From Prevotellaceae bacterium UBA4361 (GTDB lineage: Bacteria > Bacteroidota > Bacteroidia > Bacteroidales > Bacteroidaceae), in assembly GCA_002393575.1 (NCBI GenBank), contig DGSN01000007.1, positions 1-64,000 of the forward strand: DNA of 64,000 bases, written 5' to 3'. Position numbers and translations under genes: made by a program. Each line of letters opens with the position of its first letter. Position 1 is the first letter of the stretch. The notes beneath the pieces were generated by a model. It was not told where the DNA came from and made no database searches. It saw nothing but the letters and a program-made list of their open reading frames with translations. Below are positions 25,238 to 33,017 of this stretch, piece after piece.

Positions 25238-25647
25238 TGTTTTGTTCTCTCCAAGTAGTCTTTGATGTCAGGAATTTCGATGTCGAGCCAGAATAGGACG
25301 TTGGGGATATTCCATTGTCCTCTTCCGTATCGTGTAGGGGTGATTATTTCATCTATGCCTGAAGCAATAGTCCTCCCCTTAAATGATTCTTGTGGACGAT
25401 GAGCGTATGCTAATGTCCCGTCAGACGTAAGAACTATCACTTCTCTGTTTATCTTGGGTAGTTCGTCGTCTGCAATCTTCCACCACATCGATGAGTCGAT
25501 CAGTTGTTCCATGTCGTAAGCTCCGCTTATATAAGCATCCTTCACATCTTGTAATGAAAGCGGTTTAAAGGAGAGTGCCATCGCCCTTCCAGTCATATAA
25601 TTACTGGCTCCATTCATTATTCTTGCCTTTCGTTCTTTCTCTGTCAT
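25219..25647 (-). CDS. DUF551-like phage protein (142 aa)
   Basis: The C-terminal half (SMWWKIADDELPKINREVIV...LFWLDIEIPDI) has the W..(D)(D)LP....EV.V pattern of DUF551, common in phages and of unknown function. The N-terminal about 50 residues are helical (DAYISGAYDMEQLID). The gene end overlaps part of the R4 repeat (R4 codes the last few residues). Confidence 0.55.
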   Translation of the reverse strand: MTEKERKARIMNGASNYMTGRAMALSFKPLSLQDVKDAYISGAYDMEQLIDSSMWWKIADDELPKINREVIVLTSDGTLAYAHRPQESFKGRTIASGIDEIITPTRYGRGQWNIPNVLFWLDIEIPDIKDYLERTKQSFQIL

Positions 25648-25695
25648 AGTCCTCTATTCGTTGGTTGATTGTTCGGATGTTTGATGTTATCTTTA

Positions 25696-25986
25696 TCAAG
25701 AGAATCTCCTTTTACGATTCAGAACTCCATACCAATACTCATCACCGATACTATTGAGGATTGTTTTCTGAAGTTCGTTAGCCTCTTGACAACTCTTCTC
25801 TGTCAGAATACTTTCCAGAGGTGTGTTGTGCATCCTATCTTCAATATTAATGCCGACTTCCTCTATTTTGTTTTCGTGGTTCAGCTTTATGTAAACTGTA
25901 CCAAGTTTCTTGTCTTCATGCTTGCGAAACACAAAAGTGTCCGATAACCACATTGGGTTAGGTACTGCATAAATCTTTTCGTTCAT
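25696..25986 (-). CDS. Hypothetical small protein (96 aa)
   Basis: Starts MNEKIYAVPNPMWLSDTFVF; mixed alpha/beta with a helical C-terminal half. No Cys pattern beyond a single residue and no membrane segment. Adjacent to the tRNA-like element at 26006. Function unknown. Confidence 0.45.
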   Translation of the reverse strand: MNEKIYAVPNPMWLSDTFVFRKHEDKKLGTVYIKLNHENKIEEVGINIEDRMHNTPLESILTEKSCQEANELQKTILNSIGDEYWYGVLNRKRRFS

Positions 25987-26005
25987 AGTTTTTTTGATAT
26001 TAAAC

Positions 26006-26073
26006 GAGGGCTACAGGAGTTGCACCTGTGTCTGGCAGATTATACTGTTAGCGGACTGTCACGCACAGCCCCC
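26006..26073 (-). tRNA. tRNA-like element (68 nt), anticodon unclear
   Basis: - strand acceptor GGGGGCT/AGCCCTC (7 pairs with one G.T, 8 with flanks) and T-like arm ACAGG-TGCAACT-CCTGT in the correct positions; a D-like arm GCG/CGC with an 8-base loop. The middle arm pairs CTAACAG with CTGCCAG only if two A.C mismatches are allowed, around TATAAT. Architecture is tRNA-like, but the anticodon stem is imperfect and no CCA is encoded. It lies in a gap between genes. Confidence 0.4.
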
Positions 26074-26102
26074 GTATGGCTCTTTATAAAATTATTTCTT
26101 TT

Positions 26103-26990
26103 TCAATCCTCTGTATGGAGGTTACTTTGTGTGAAGATGCTCCAGTTCTTGCTGACGGCGTGAGGGTAGTCGTCGAGAATTTTGTGTAGTTCTTTGTCGG
26201 AGAAACGGCGATGGGTTGGTGTACCTCCGATGAAGTCACGGACTGATTGCTTCCAATAGACCGTTGCTTTGTCTTTTGTCGCTACCATCACGTCCTGAAT
26301 AAAGGAAAGGCATTCTGATACGTCGTACTTGTCACGACATACTTTTGTGTTCTTGGTCATCAAACCAATTTTGAAATGCTCACACCCTGCATCGAGTGCT
26401 TGCTGGATCATACGGAAGGAGGATGGGAAGTCGATGATGGGTTCTATTGACGCCCAAACGTGAAAGTATGTAGCACGGCGCAATGCACGCATCGTAGCTA
26501 TCCTTGCGCGATTGTCGTGTGCATTGGGTTCCAGCTCGTCGTGTCCTGTCAACGTGAAGCCATAAGCGACAAGCGTATTATCGAGTTTCCAGAGGTTTTG
26601 ATATTCTTCGATTGCTGAGTCAAGATAATAGGCAAGGCGTTTCGTTAGGAATGTGACAGGTATTTCATATTTCACACATTCTGCTGCTATGCGATAGGAC
26701 AAACGCTGACATTCTTCAAGCATAGGGTCAGTCACAAAACTCATAAACACACCACCATCCTTATGGATTTGTTTGCGGTTTTCGAGGATTTCCGCCATAG
26801 CGAGATAGAAGGCATGTTCGTCATCAATGATTCCCTTCTTCAGTACGGGTTTGTTCTGTCCGAGGTATTTGCCTGATGGTCCCGACTTCAAGTAGCAATA
26901 TGTGCAACCGTTTGAGCAGCCGATGTAGGGGTTTACGCTCCATCGTCCGTACTCTTCTGCATTGCCTTTGGTTTTTGATAGGATTTTCAT
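26103..26990 (-). CDS. Radical SAM protein, SplB-like family (295 aa)
   Basis: Iron-sulfur motif CSNGCTYC (CxxxCxxC, residues 25-32) after NPYIG, the layout of spore-photoproduct-lyase-like radical SAM proteins. Further matches are FLTKRLAYYLDS, VWASIEPIIDFPS and an ending rich in charged residues. The ATG at 26990 is chosen because it overlaps the stop of the upstream gene (ATGA); a longer frame to 27038 runs inside that gene. The substrate is unknown; DNA or RNA modification or repair is possible for this branch. Phage-encoded copies are uncommon and may serve DNA modification. Confidence 0.8.
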   Translation of the reverse strand: MKILSKTKGNAEEYGRWSVNPYIGCSNGCTYCYLKSGPSGKYLGQNKPVLKKGIIDDEHAFYLAMAEILENRKQIHKDGGVFMSFVTDPMLEECQRLSYRIAAECVKYEIPVTFLTKRLAYYLDSAIEEYQNLWKLDNTLVAYGFTLTGHDELEPNAHDNRARIATMRALRRATYFHVWASIEPIIDFPSSFRMIQQALDAGCEHFKIGLMTKNTKVCRDKYDVSECLSFIQDVMVATKDKATVYWKQSVRDFIGGTPTHRRFSDKELHKILDDYPHAVSKNWSIFTQSNLHTED

Positions 26991-27208
26991 AATGTTTCGA
27001 TGTATGTTCTTAGGTTCTGATATTTTTTCTCGATCCAAAATGCTATTGTGTCACCTGCCCATTTCAGACCTATGGTTGAGCCATGCTTGACATAGTAAAC
27101 AAAAGCAATAAATGGGTAAGAAAGACAGCCTATTACGAATGCCACGCATTCCATCAGGAAGATGGGGATATAGAATATCGCCCAAAGAGTTCTATAGATA
27201 TATATCAT
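26987..27208 (-). CDS. Small membrane protein (73 aa)
   Basis: Two hydrophobic segments (about 8-24 and 26-40) then an amphipathic tail. Its stop overlaps the radical SAM start, so the two are translationally coupled and may work together at the membrane. No family recognised. Confidence 0.5.
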   Translation of the reverse strand: MIYIYRTLWAIFYIPIFLMECVAFVIGCLSYPFIAFVYYVKHGSTIGLKWAGDTIAFWIEKKYQNLRTYIETL

Positions 27209-27221
27209 CGGAGTTCTTGGA

Positions 27222-27656
27222 TTAGATTAGATGGGCGAAGGGGTCGAATTGTTCTGGATGATACCAAGTGAATCCCATGATGCGTGAATACTCGCCTTTG
27301 ATTTTGACGATGACAAGTGTTGCTATCACCACACCTCCGTTGGTACGCTTGGCAATATTCTGACCACCTCCGTGTGCGTATCTGACTATCTCGATATTCT
27401 GGCAGTTCTCTTCGGAATACTCAGCGAAATAACTGATGTGACCCTTGATGGGCTGTCCGTTGGTTACTTCGTCGATGACTTTCTGGCACTCTTCTTTGAC
27501 TCCGTTGATACCATCCACCAGTATCAGGTGCTGGAACTTCTCTCGGATGTTAGAGATGATGTTATACTCTTCTTGGTGCTTGAGCTGCTTGAAGAGGGAC
27601 ACCACGTCGGTCACAAACAGTTTGTCGTTCTTAGTGTCGGTTTTCTTTTTCATCAT
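27222..27656 (-). CDS. Hypothetical protein (144 aa)
   Basis: Lys-rich start (MMKKKTDTKNDK); central KFQHLILVDGINGVKEECQ; C-terminal part with a Gly-rich turn (YAHGGGQNIAKRTNGG). It overlaps the upstream gene by 26 bases in another frame. An ATG at 27653 is an equal start candidate. Function unknown. Confidence 0.5.
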   Translation of the reverse strand: MMKKKTDTKNDKLFVTDVVSLFKQLKHQEEYNIISNIREKFQHLILVDGINGVKEECQKVIDEVTNGQPIKGHISYFAEYSEENCQNIEIVRYAHGGGQNIAKRTNGGVVIATLVIVKIKGEYSRIMGFTWYHPEQFDPFAHLI

Positions 27657-28113
27657 GGTGCTTTGTTTTTTTTAATTCTTTGATGATTTCTTCCAGTACG
27701 GGAGTGTTGTCAGCGTCTTCCCATTCCTTCGCCACATTCCAAGAGATGGACTTTTTCGGTGTCCAGTTGTCTATCTTCATGGAATGATGCGACAAGCGTC
27801 CTTCTGTTGGCTTCAGTCCCTTGTCGTGCAGCTCACAGAGTCCGTCATGGAAGAAGGTACACCAATCTCCTACGGTTGTTGCTTGTACCATTCCGATGAT
27901 GTGGTCGGTGACTCCGATGAGCATTCCAGCATACCAGTCAGTCCATGCCAAACGGTCGGCATAGCCAGCCTTAATCAGTTTCAGGATGTCCTGTGGGGTT
28001 GCCAGGCACGGTGTGTGGCACTGCTGCTGGCATTGCTTGCACTTGCATTGAATCGGTTTGCGTCCAGTCTTGCGGATGATGCGCTGCAACTGGCTTTCTC
28101 CTGCTCGTTTCAT
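27631..28113 (-). CDS. YkgJ-like zinc/iron-cluster protein (160 aa)
   Basis: The Cys cluster QCKCKQCQQQCHTPCLATP (about residues 22-40) followed by PQDI and a later GLCELH match the general pattern of YkgJ-type metal-cluster proteins. A Cys/His pair lies further on (WCTFFHDG). Such proteins are found in phages but have no proven role. The C-terminus is charged (KKTKHHDEKENRH). Confidence 0.55.
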   Translation of the reverse strand: MKRAGESQLQRIIRKTGRKPIQCKCKQCQQQCHTPCLATPQDILKLIKAGYADRLAWTDWYAGMLIGVTDHIIGMVQATTVGDWCTFFHDGLCELHDKGLKPTEGRLSHHSMKIDNWTPKKSISWNVAKEWEDADNTPVLEEIIKELKKTKHHDEKENRH

Positions 28114-28125
28114 GATTGATTAGTT

Positions 28126-28551
28126 CTAAGTTTTGTGAATGAATATCACTTCCTTGCCATCGGTGCGGGTTGTGAAACTACATGGACCTTTGTATCTGCA
28201 GCTGCCTGAGTTATAGAATGCGCATCCCGTACACTCATGTACTCCCTCTGGCAATTCTACACATATCAGTTTTACGCCATCGAATTCTATGACCTGTCCA
28301 ATGGCAACTTCTTTGGTGTCCGTTACGACTGGCGTCAAGTTTTCCGTTGACTTCTTTAGTTCTGCGATAAGTGCATCCGCATACGCACATGCGGATTCGG
28401 CACAGTATTCTGCAAGCGTCTTTCCTTCTGCTTCGGGTCCGAGTTCGTGTCCACAGGCTAATATTGCGGATGCTGTTCGCATGATGGTAGGCAGCATTTC
28501 CTTTGCGATTTCGTATCGACGCTGGTTCCTGTCGATTATGGGTTGGCTCAT
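28126..28551 (-). CDS. Small Cys-cluster phage protein (141 aa)
   Basis: The start at 28551 (MSQPIIDRNQRRY) is preferred; an in-frame ATG further up would add residues coded purely by the R2 repeat (NPIKPINP). The N-terminal half is helical. The C-terminus has CTGCAFYNSGSCRYKGPC, a probable zinc knuckle shared with other small Bacteroidales phage proteins. Function unknown. Confidence 0.5.
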   Translation of the reverse strand: MSQPIIDRNQRRYEIAKEMLPTIMRTASAILACGHELGPEAEGKTLAEYCAESACAYADALIAELKKSTENLTPVVTDTKEVAIGQVIEFDGVKLICVELPEGVHECTGCAFYNSGSCRYKGPCSFTTRTDGKEVIFIHKT

Positions 28552-28580
28552 GGGGTTTATGGGTTTAATGGGGTTAATCA
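28549..28580 (+). repeat. R2 G-rich repeat at a start codon
   Basis: CAT (the start codon on the - strand) is followed by GGGGTTTATGGGTTTAATGGGG: three or four G runs spaced about five bases apart. Confidence 0.7.
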
Positions 28581-28644
28581 AATTCAATGCTTTGTTTTTT
28601 TTATATCCTACGGAAAGGATTTTCGTGCCATCCGTGAAACTCGT

Positions 28645-29106
28645 TTAATTCGTAGTATTCACTATCCACGCATCGCGTACTTGCTGATCCAATTCTGCCA
28701 GCACCTCGTCAGACTCACCACCGTGCATGTGGCTCTCCAGAACCAAACGCAGGATTCCCTTCACATGGTCGAAGTCCTTCCATCTGTCATTTCTGACGTT
28801 GTGGTCGTGCTGCCATTCTGCTCCATCATGGAAAGCCTCCATCAAGTCGTAGCCGTCGGCCTTTACATCTCCGAAGAAATCGTCAGCACTCTCACCTTCC
28901 AAGCCTTGCCCGTAGGCAATGTCTCTCACGTAGTCGCTCTCAGCACTTTCCAGGTCTGTGTCGAACCTTCGGCCCCGTCCAATCTCGGTGCGGAGGGCAC
29001 GCTGTGCTACTTGCAATGCTCCTTTCAGATGCTTGTTTCTGGCACCATTGCAACAAGCCGTAATCACGGCCAGTGCATCATCGTAAGTCATTGGAAATTC
29101 GTTCAT
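28645..29106 (-). CDS. Hypothetical acidic protein (153 aa)
   Basis: Helical and acidic with His-containing segments (EWQHDHNVRND, LESHMHGGES). The N-terminus MNEFPMTYDDALAVITAC precedes a basic middle (EIGRGRRFDTD). Similar small acidic proteins are common in phage accessory operons. Function unknown. Confidence 0.45.
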   Translation of the reverse strand: MNEFPMTYDDALAVITACCNGARNKHLKGALQVAQRALRTEIGRGRRFDTDLESAESDYVRDIAYGQGLEGESADDFFGDVKADGYDLMEAFHDGAEWQHDHNVRNDRWKDFDHVKGILRLVLESHMHGGESDEVLAELDQQVRDAWIVNTTN

Positions 29107-29133
29107 AGTTCCATTTTTTCGTTTTTTCTATAA

Positions 29134-29202
29134 TTAAATGAGATTATGTTTTGATAGTTTTATAATCGTCACATCTTTGCCTCTGAATTTTATTGTTCTC
29201 AT
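29134..29202 (-). CDS. Micro-ORF (22 aa), possible YopX N-terminal remnant
   Basis: Reads MRTIKFRGKDVTIIKLSKHN then ends. MRTIKFRGKD is the classic N-terminus of YopX-family phage proteins, but the rest is missing, so it is probably a truncated copy. It starts 5 bases after the stop of the 51-aa gene. Confidence 0.35.
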   Translation of the reverse strand: MRTIKFRGKDVTIIKLSKHNLI

Positions 29203-29207
29203 AATCG

Positions 29208-29363
29208 TTAGTTGTTTTCTTTTTCTATTTTTACTTTAACCCACCCATCTGAAGCTGATACAGACAAGATAATATTAAAGTCGTTATCATTACAATCACT
29301 GCAATAATCTGCAACCGCAAATTCAATTTTATCAATAAGGGAGTTTTCGTCTTTTAGTTTCAT
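29208..29363 (-). CDS. Small protein (51 aa)
   Basis: Reads MKLKDENSLIDKIEFAVADY then a CSDC motif and ends VKVKIEKENN. ATG start at 29363 and TAA stop, good coding composition, correct strand and position in the operon. It is likely a real short gene of unknown function. Confidence 0.5.
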   Translation of the reverse strand: MKLKDENSLIDKIEFAVADYCSDCNDNDFNIILSVSASDGWVKVKIEKENN

Positions 29364-29369
29364 GATTGA

Positions 29370-29576
29370 TTAGTGTTCTTTTCGTGCTTTATATTTTACA
29401 TTCCCAGTAGTCCAATACCAATGAAGTTTTCCCCATATAATTTCAAAAATGAAATACATGTCAAATCTTGTGCATGCAATGTGAAGGTGTGGCATTCCGA
29501 ATAAAGGCTGATGTCTTACCCAATCACACCACATCCAACTATCATTATACTTAAAATGATTATGAAAGATGTGCAT
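29370..29576 (-). CDS. Small aromatic-rich protein (68 aa)
   Basis: Very rich in Trp, His, Phe and Tyr (WMWCDWVRHQPLFGMPHLH), with basic C-terminus (KYKARKEH). It starts 3 bases after the stop of the lipoprotein gene, so it is co-translated with it. No family recognised. Confidence 0.45.
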   Translation of the reverse strand: MHIFHNHFKYNDSWMWCDWVRHQPLFGMPHLHIACTRFDMYFIFEIIWGKLHWYWTTGNVKYKARKEH

Positions 29577-29579
29577 AAC

Positions 29580-29840
29580 TTATTTTTCTTTTAATTTGAT
29601 TATCAACCATTCTAATTCTTTTTGTCTGCGTTCTTTGCAAAAACGGCAGTTGCCTTTGTGGGCGAAATGTCCGAATCCTTGATTACCATTAGCCATATCA
29701 TTTTTAAGATACTCACAACTATCAATAACAATAATGTTACAACCTTTTAAACGCTTTGCCTCTTCTATTTCAGCTTCTGTTCTATAGTCGCATGCCACCA
29801 TCATAAAGGCAGCAAGTACAAATATTATAATCTTTTTCAT
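29580..29840 (-). CDS. Small predicted lipoprotein (86 aa)
   Basis: Signal peptide MKKIIIFVLAAFMMVAC with a lipobox ending at Cys17, followed by an acidic linker and a second region with two Cys pairs (GNCRFC). It would be lipid-anchored in the envelope. A phage lipoprotein made early may block superinfection (as Cor- or Llp-type proteins do), but this is inference. Confidence 0.65.
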   Translation of the reverse strand: MKKIIIFVLAAFMMVACDYRTEAEIEEAKRLKGCNIIVIDSCEYLKNDMANGNQGFGHFAHKGNCRFCKERRQKELEWLIIKLKEK

Positions 29841-29894
29841 TCTTTACCTCCTTTCAGTTCTTGAATAAGTTTTTGTTTTGTTTAATTTAGGAGG

Positions 29895-30107
29895 TTAACG
29901 TCTGATGGTTACCTTTGATTCTTTTCTCCATCTTTGGATTTTTGCCAACCACGTTCTGTCGTAGTATGGCTTTTCGTGGAGTCTTTTGCAGGCTCTGAAG
30001 TACAGCTCAGAGTGGATGGGTGCAAGAGATATGAGTGGACCTCTCCTGTACCATTGCCAATGAAAACTGTCTCTGTTCAGCACCTTTCTTGCTATTCGTT
30101 TGTTCAT
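29895..30107 (-). CDS. Small basic protein (70 aa)
   Basis: Highly basic (MNKRIARKVLNRDSFHWQWY ... WRKESKVTIRR), with several aromatic residues; could bind nucleic acid. The N-terminal pattern resembles small phage proteins annotated only as hypothetical. No Cys, no membrane segment. Confidence 0.5.
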   Translation of the reverse strand: MNKRIARKVLNRDSFHWQWYRRGPLISLAPIHSELYFRACKRLHEKPYYDRTWLAKIQRWRKESKVTIRR

Positions 30108-30142
30108 GATTACATCTGTTTAATCATTGTTTAGTTTGCAAT

Positions 30143-30727
30143 TCAGAATTTCTTGACAGGCTTCTCGAAGTCGTTGACACCGATTTCGCCACTATTTAAT
30201 TGCATCAGAAGGTTACGACCGTGTGCTACACCATCATTATAGATGCGATTACGTTCCTCGTTCAGTTTTTTGTCGAGCTCATTTTTGTAATTATCACGGT
30301 CATTCTTCAATTGCAAACAAGCCTCTCTTAGAGACTCACACAACCGTTTTGCAGCGTCAAAAGTTATATCAGGCAAAACAAACCTATCTCTTGCTGTAGC
30401 TGCTTCAAGCCTTCCTGCCAGAATGCTCCCATCAAAACCGTCTTTCGTTACTACATGCTTGCTGTCGAACTGAGAGAATGTAGAGAGTAAGTCGGTCAAA
30501 GCATTTTCAATTTTTCTAATAGGAATGGTGTACCACGTTAATAGTCCTATTCTGAGGTCATCCATTATGTAATTGTTACGGTCAAGGTTCCTTTCCTTGA
30601 CGATAGCTTTGCCTATTTCCAATGCGTTCATGCAGTCATGGCACAGCGAATCTTTACTACTACGTGCCACCTCTTCACCCGTTCGCCCGCATCCTGGGCA
30701 TGGGGCAGTTCCTTCGTATAGTTTCAT
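30143..30727 (-). CDS. Zinc-ribbon protein with coiled-coil tail (194 aa)
   Basis: ATG at 30727 (MKLYEGTAPCPGCGRTG) is chosen over a TTG six bases upstream. The N-terminus holds CPGCG...CHDC (residues about 10-34), a zinc ribbon. The C-terminal 80 residues are helical with heptad-like spacing (LKNDRDNYKNELDKKLNEE). Function unknown; nucleic-acid or protein binding is plausible. Confidence 0.5.
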   Translation of the reverse strand: MKLYEGTAPCPGCGRTGEEVARSSKDSLCHDCMNALEIGKAIVKERNLDRNNYIMDDLRIGLLTWYTIPIRKIENALTDLLSTFSQFDSKHVVTKDGFDGSILAGRLEAATARDRFVLPDITFDAAKRLCESLREACLQLKNDRDNYKNELDKKLNEERNRIYNDGVAHGRNLLMQLNSGEIGVNDFEKPVKKF

Positions 30728-30739
30728 AGTCAAATCTTT

Positions 30740-31162
30740 TTAATCTTCAAATTCAATACTTAGTTGGTAGCCTCTTGGCTCTCTGTAGCCTCGATGGGTT
30801 GCTATGTAGTGAGTCTTCAGCTTCTCCATGATTTCCTTTCTGTCCTTCTCGCTGACGTTGTTCTTGTCAGCCATGAAGTTGGCATGGAGGGCGGCTGCCA
30901 AACTTCCACGGATGTGCTTGTCATCCATGAAGATGCTATAGACGGTGTAGATGCGGTTGCAGAGCTTTGCATCCTCCCGTTCTGCATCCGTCTGGTATCT
31001 CATGGCGCACACGTCGATGTATCGTGTCACACCATCGTAGCCGTCCTTGTTGGTGCGTGGCGATGTGAAGTCATTAAGAAAGACGACCGTCAAAGCCTCA
31101 CGCTTGGCTATCTTGTTAAGTTTTGCCCATCCGTAATAGACAGGGAGTAGTCTTCTTTCCAT
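30740..31162 (-). CDS. Hypothetical protein (140 aa)
   Basis: Basic N-terminus (MERRLLPVYYGWAKLNKIAK); central region with TRYIDVCAMRYQTDAEREDA. It starts just inside an R2-type sequence (31164-31184 on the + strand). Function unknown. Confidence 0.45.
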   Translation of the reverse strand: MERRLLPVYYGWAKLNKIAKREALTVVFLNDFTSPRTNKDGYDGVTRYIDVCAMRYQTDAEREDAKLCNRIYTVYSIFMDDKHIRGSLAAALHANFMADKNNVSEKDRKEIMEKLKTHYIATHRGYREPRGYQLSIEFED

Positions 31163-31188
31163 TGGGTTGACGGGGATAATGGGGTGAA

Positions 31189-31758
31189 TTATTCTATGAG
31201 TTCAAAACCGTAAGCGAATACCCAAGGGTTGCGGTTCCATGTGCCTTTGCCACAGATGCGGTCGATGAGGACAGCGTAGGCTTCGCGAGGAGACATATAA
31301 CTATTAACGTGCTTCCCAACCTTGAAACCATACATCTTTGGGTCTGTTTCGCCTACAAGCAATCCTTCCTTGATGCAATCCTCGTCGCTGATGTCCTGCA
31401 AGCGCTCACATTTGATGTCGGTGATGCGGATGCAATGGGGCATGAGGTCGGGACGGGTGTATAAAGCATTGTTCCAGCCAGGTGTGTCTTTGTATATCAA
31501 TCTATTTGCCCAATCAAGAGGATTGATAGCACTCGCATAGCTTTGCGCCACGGCAACCACTTCGCCAATTTGAAAGGCTGGTTTCAATTCGATTGAGTCG
31601 CCATCCTTTGTGTCTGCGATAAAGTGCCAAACTCCATTTGCATGGTACGCGGTCACGTTCTCGAAGTCGCCTTTGATGATGCGCCGAGTCTTGGTCTTTC
31701 GTCTTTTCAAAACGGCTTGCCGAAGTCCGTACCTCTTGCTGAAATAAGCTTTCTTCAT
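31189..31758 (-). CDS. ASCH/PUA-like phage protein (189 aa)
   Basis: Pattern of the phage ASCH-like family: KRRKTKTRRIIKGDF near the N-terminus, FQIGEVVAVAQSY in the middle, then CIRITDIKCERLQDISDEDC and CGKGTWNRNPWVFAYGFE at the end. PUA/ASCH folds bind RNA or modified bases. The phage members are uncharacterised, so a role in RNA or modified-DNA recognition is only suggested. Confidence 0.65.
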   Translation of the reverse strand: MKKAYFSKRYGLRQAVLKRRKTKTRRIIKGDFENVTAYHANGVWHFIADTKDGDSIELKPAFQIGEVVAVAQSYASAINPLDWANRLIYKDTPGWNNALYTRPDLMPHCIRITDIKCERLQDISDEDCIKEGLLVGETDPKMYGFKVGKHVNSYMSPREAYAVLIDRICGKGTWNRNPWVFAYGFELIE

Positions 31759-31776
31759 GGTTCTATTGAGTTTTTT

Positions 31777-32199
31777 CTACGGATGATTGGAGGTTTGGGA
31801 ATTCTTTATGTCTGTGTAGAGATTCATTTGGAGTCTAATCCTTTCTCTGATGGACTGAAGCCAGTCCAATTTCTCTTTACAAACAGCGTCGTACCCTTTT
31901 ATTATTGCCTGTTTAAGTTCTTGATCCAAATCGGAGAGGATGGAATTACATATAGATTCGTCCTTTTGAGTCCACTCCATAGGAGGATAATCGTTAGGGA
32001 ATGTCTTTATTTCATTGATGGTACGTCTGAGGGCGGTGATGGTTCGTGCGTCCTTGTCGCTGCCAGTGATATGGTCTTGAAGGTCAAGTTCCATCTCTTT
32101 GATTTGCTTGATTGCTTGGGTGTATCGCTTTCCAAGTCCGAAGATAACGATGGCTTGGAGTAAGACGACAGCGAATGCGATGATGATTGCTATTTCCAT
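31777..32199 (-). CDS. Membrane-anchored helical protein (140 aa)
   Basis: The start at 32199 (MEIAIIIAFAVVLLQAIVIF) gives an N-terminal membrane anchor; a longer frame upstream is made of R1/R2 repeat sequence and is unlikely to be coding. The rest is helical and charged. A C10 tract lies 3 bases before the ATG (G10 at 32203-32212 on the + strand), so translation might vary with tract length. Confidence 0.5.
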   Translation of the reverse strand: MEIAIIIAFAVVLLQAIVIFGLGKRYTQAIKQIKEMELDLQDHITGSDKDARTITALRRTINEIKTFPNDYPPMEWTQKDESICNSILSDLDQELKQAIIKGYDAVCKEKLDWLQSIRERIRLQMNLYTDIKNSQTSNHP

Positions 32200-32305
32200 G
32201 ATGGGGGGGGGGATGGGGTTAATGGGGTTGGTGAGAAGGCTCTCGGCTGAGCCGAGAGGTACGGAGAAACGAAAGACTGAAAGCAGAACTTTCAGGAACG
32301 GTGGT
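32200..32305 (+). repeat. R2 with G10 tract and two R1 copies
   Basis: G10 (32203-32212) and two GGGG runs, then R1 with arms CTCTCGGC/GCCGAGAG (32240-32258, tail GTACGGAGAAAC). A second R1 has arms CTGAAAG/CTTTCAG (32277-32295, tail GAACGGTGG). The C-to-T change in the left arm is matched by G-to-A in the right arm. Confidence 0.85.
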
Positions 32306-32308
32306 GGG

Positions 32309-32950
32309 TTAGAGAATGGTGATTTCTTCGATGTCTTCACCAGGGCATAGGGGCATTATGACTATTTCAATGTCTTTGTCTTCAACGCCCAATAGCATGG
32401 GTGTGACTCTGTGTTCGAGCATTTCCGCGTGTCGAAGTATCAGTGTGTCCACTTCAAGGTATTTCATAACGTTTGACAGGAGTTTGATGTGTCCGTAAGC
32501 CAGATAACAGCCGTTGATAGTGAACTGACATGTGATTGGTTTGTAGCCGGAAATGTCTCCTGTTCCTTCGCACACGGGACAACCGTACCAATGAGTATAA
32601 TGTTTACCGTCCCTATCGTGGTAATGCCAATATACCTCTCCGTTCCCTCCGCATTCAGGGCAGGTACGGTCTTTTTCTTTTTCCGGTGCTTTTGCAAATG
32701 CGTCCGATAGCATTTTCTGTGTCAGTTTTTCGTTGCGTGTGGGTGCAGGAATCACTGTTTCCGTATTAGGAGGTGTGCGGTCGTTGACGGTTTCGGGATA
32801 TGTATTTTCGCATAGTGCTGCATTGATGCGGATGAGATTACGTCCGTCTGTGGCACATACCTTGCCATGCTGAAGGAATGGTGCCGTGATGGAAGGTCGG
32901 TGTTCGTCGGCTGAGACAAAGAGGTAGAGCAGGGCTTTTTCGTTATTCAT
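32309..32950 (-). CDS. Protein with DnaJ-type zinc region and clamp-like N-terminus (213 aa)
   Basis: Real start ATG at 32950 (MNNEKALLYLFVSADEHRPS); the frame upstream is R1 repeat. The N-terminal KVCATDGRNLIRI resembles the ATDGxRL strand of DnaN-like sliding clamps. The middle has CPECGGNGEVYW ... CPVCEGTGDISGY, two CxxCxGxG motifs as in the DnaJ zinc-binding region. A small phage clamp-like or zinc protein is possible; no family is certain. Confidence 0.5.
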   Translation of the reverse strand: MNNEKALLYLFVSADEHRPSITAPFLQHGKVCATDGRNLIRINAALCENTYPETVNDRTPPNTETVIPAPTRNEKLTQKMLSDAFAKAPEKEKDRTCPECGGNGEVYWHYHDRDGKHYTHWYGCPVCEGTGDISGYKPITCQFTINGCYLAYGHIKLLSNVMKYLEVDTLILRHAEMLEHRVTPMLLGVEDKDIEIVIMPLCPGEDIEEITIL

Positions 32951-32951
32951 T

Positions 32952-32998
32952 GTTGATGGGTTGTTTTGACCGAAAGCGGAACTTTCGGGGACGGTGGT
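32952..32998 (+). repeat. Short R2 and one R1 copy
   Basis: R1 CCGAAAG (32970-32976), CGGAA, CTTTCGG (32982-32988), then GGACGGTGG. It lies between the start of the 213-aa gene and the end of the upstream gene. Confidence 0.8.
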
Positions 32999-33017
32999 GG
33001 GGATGGAGAAAAGGGAT

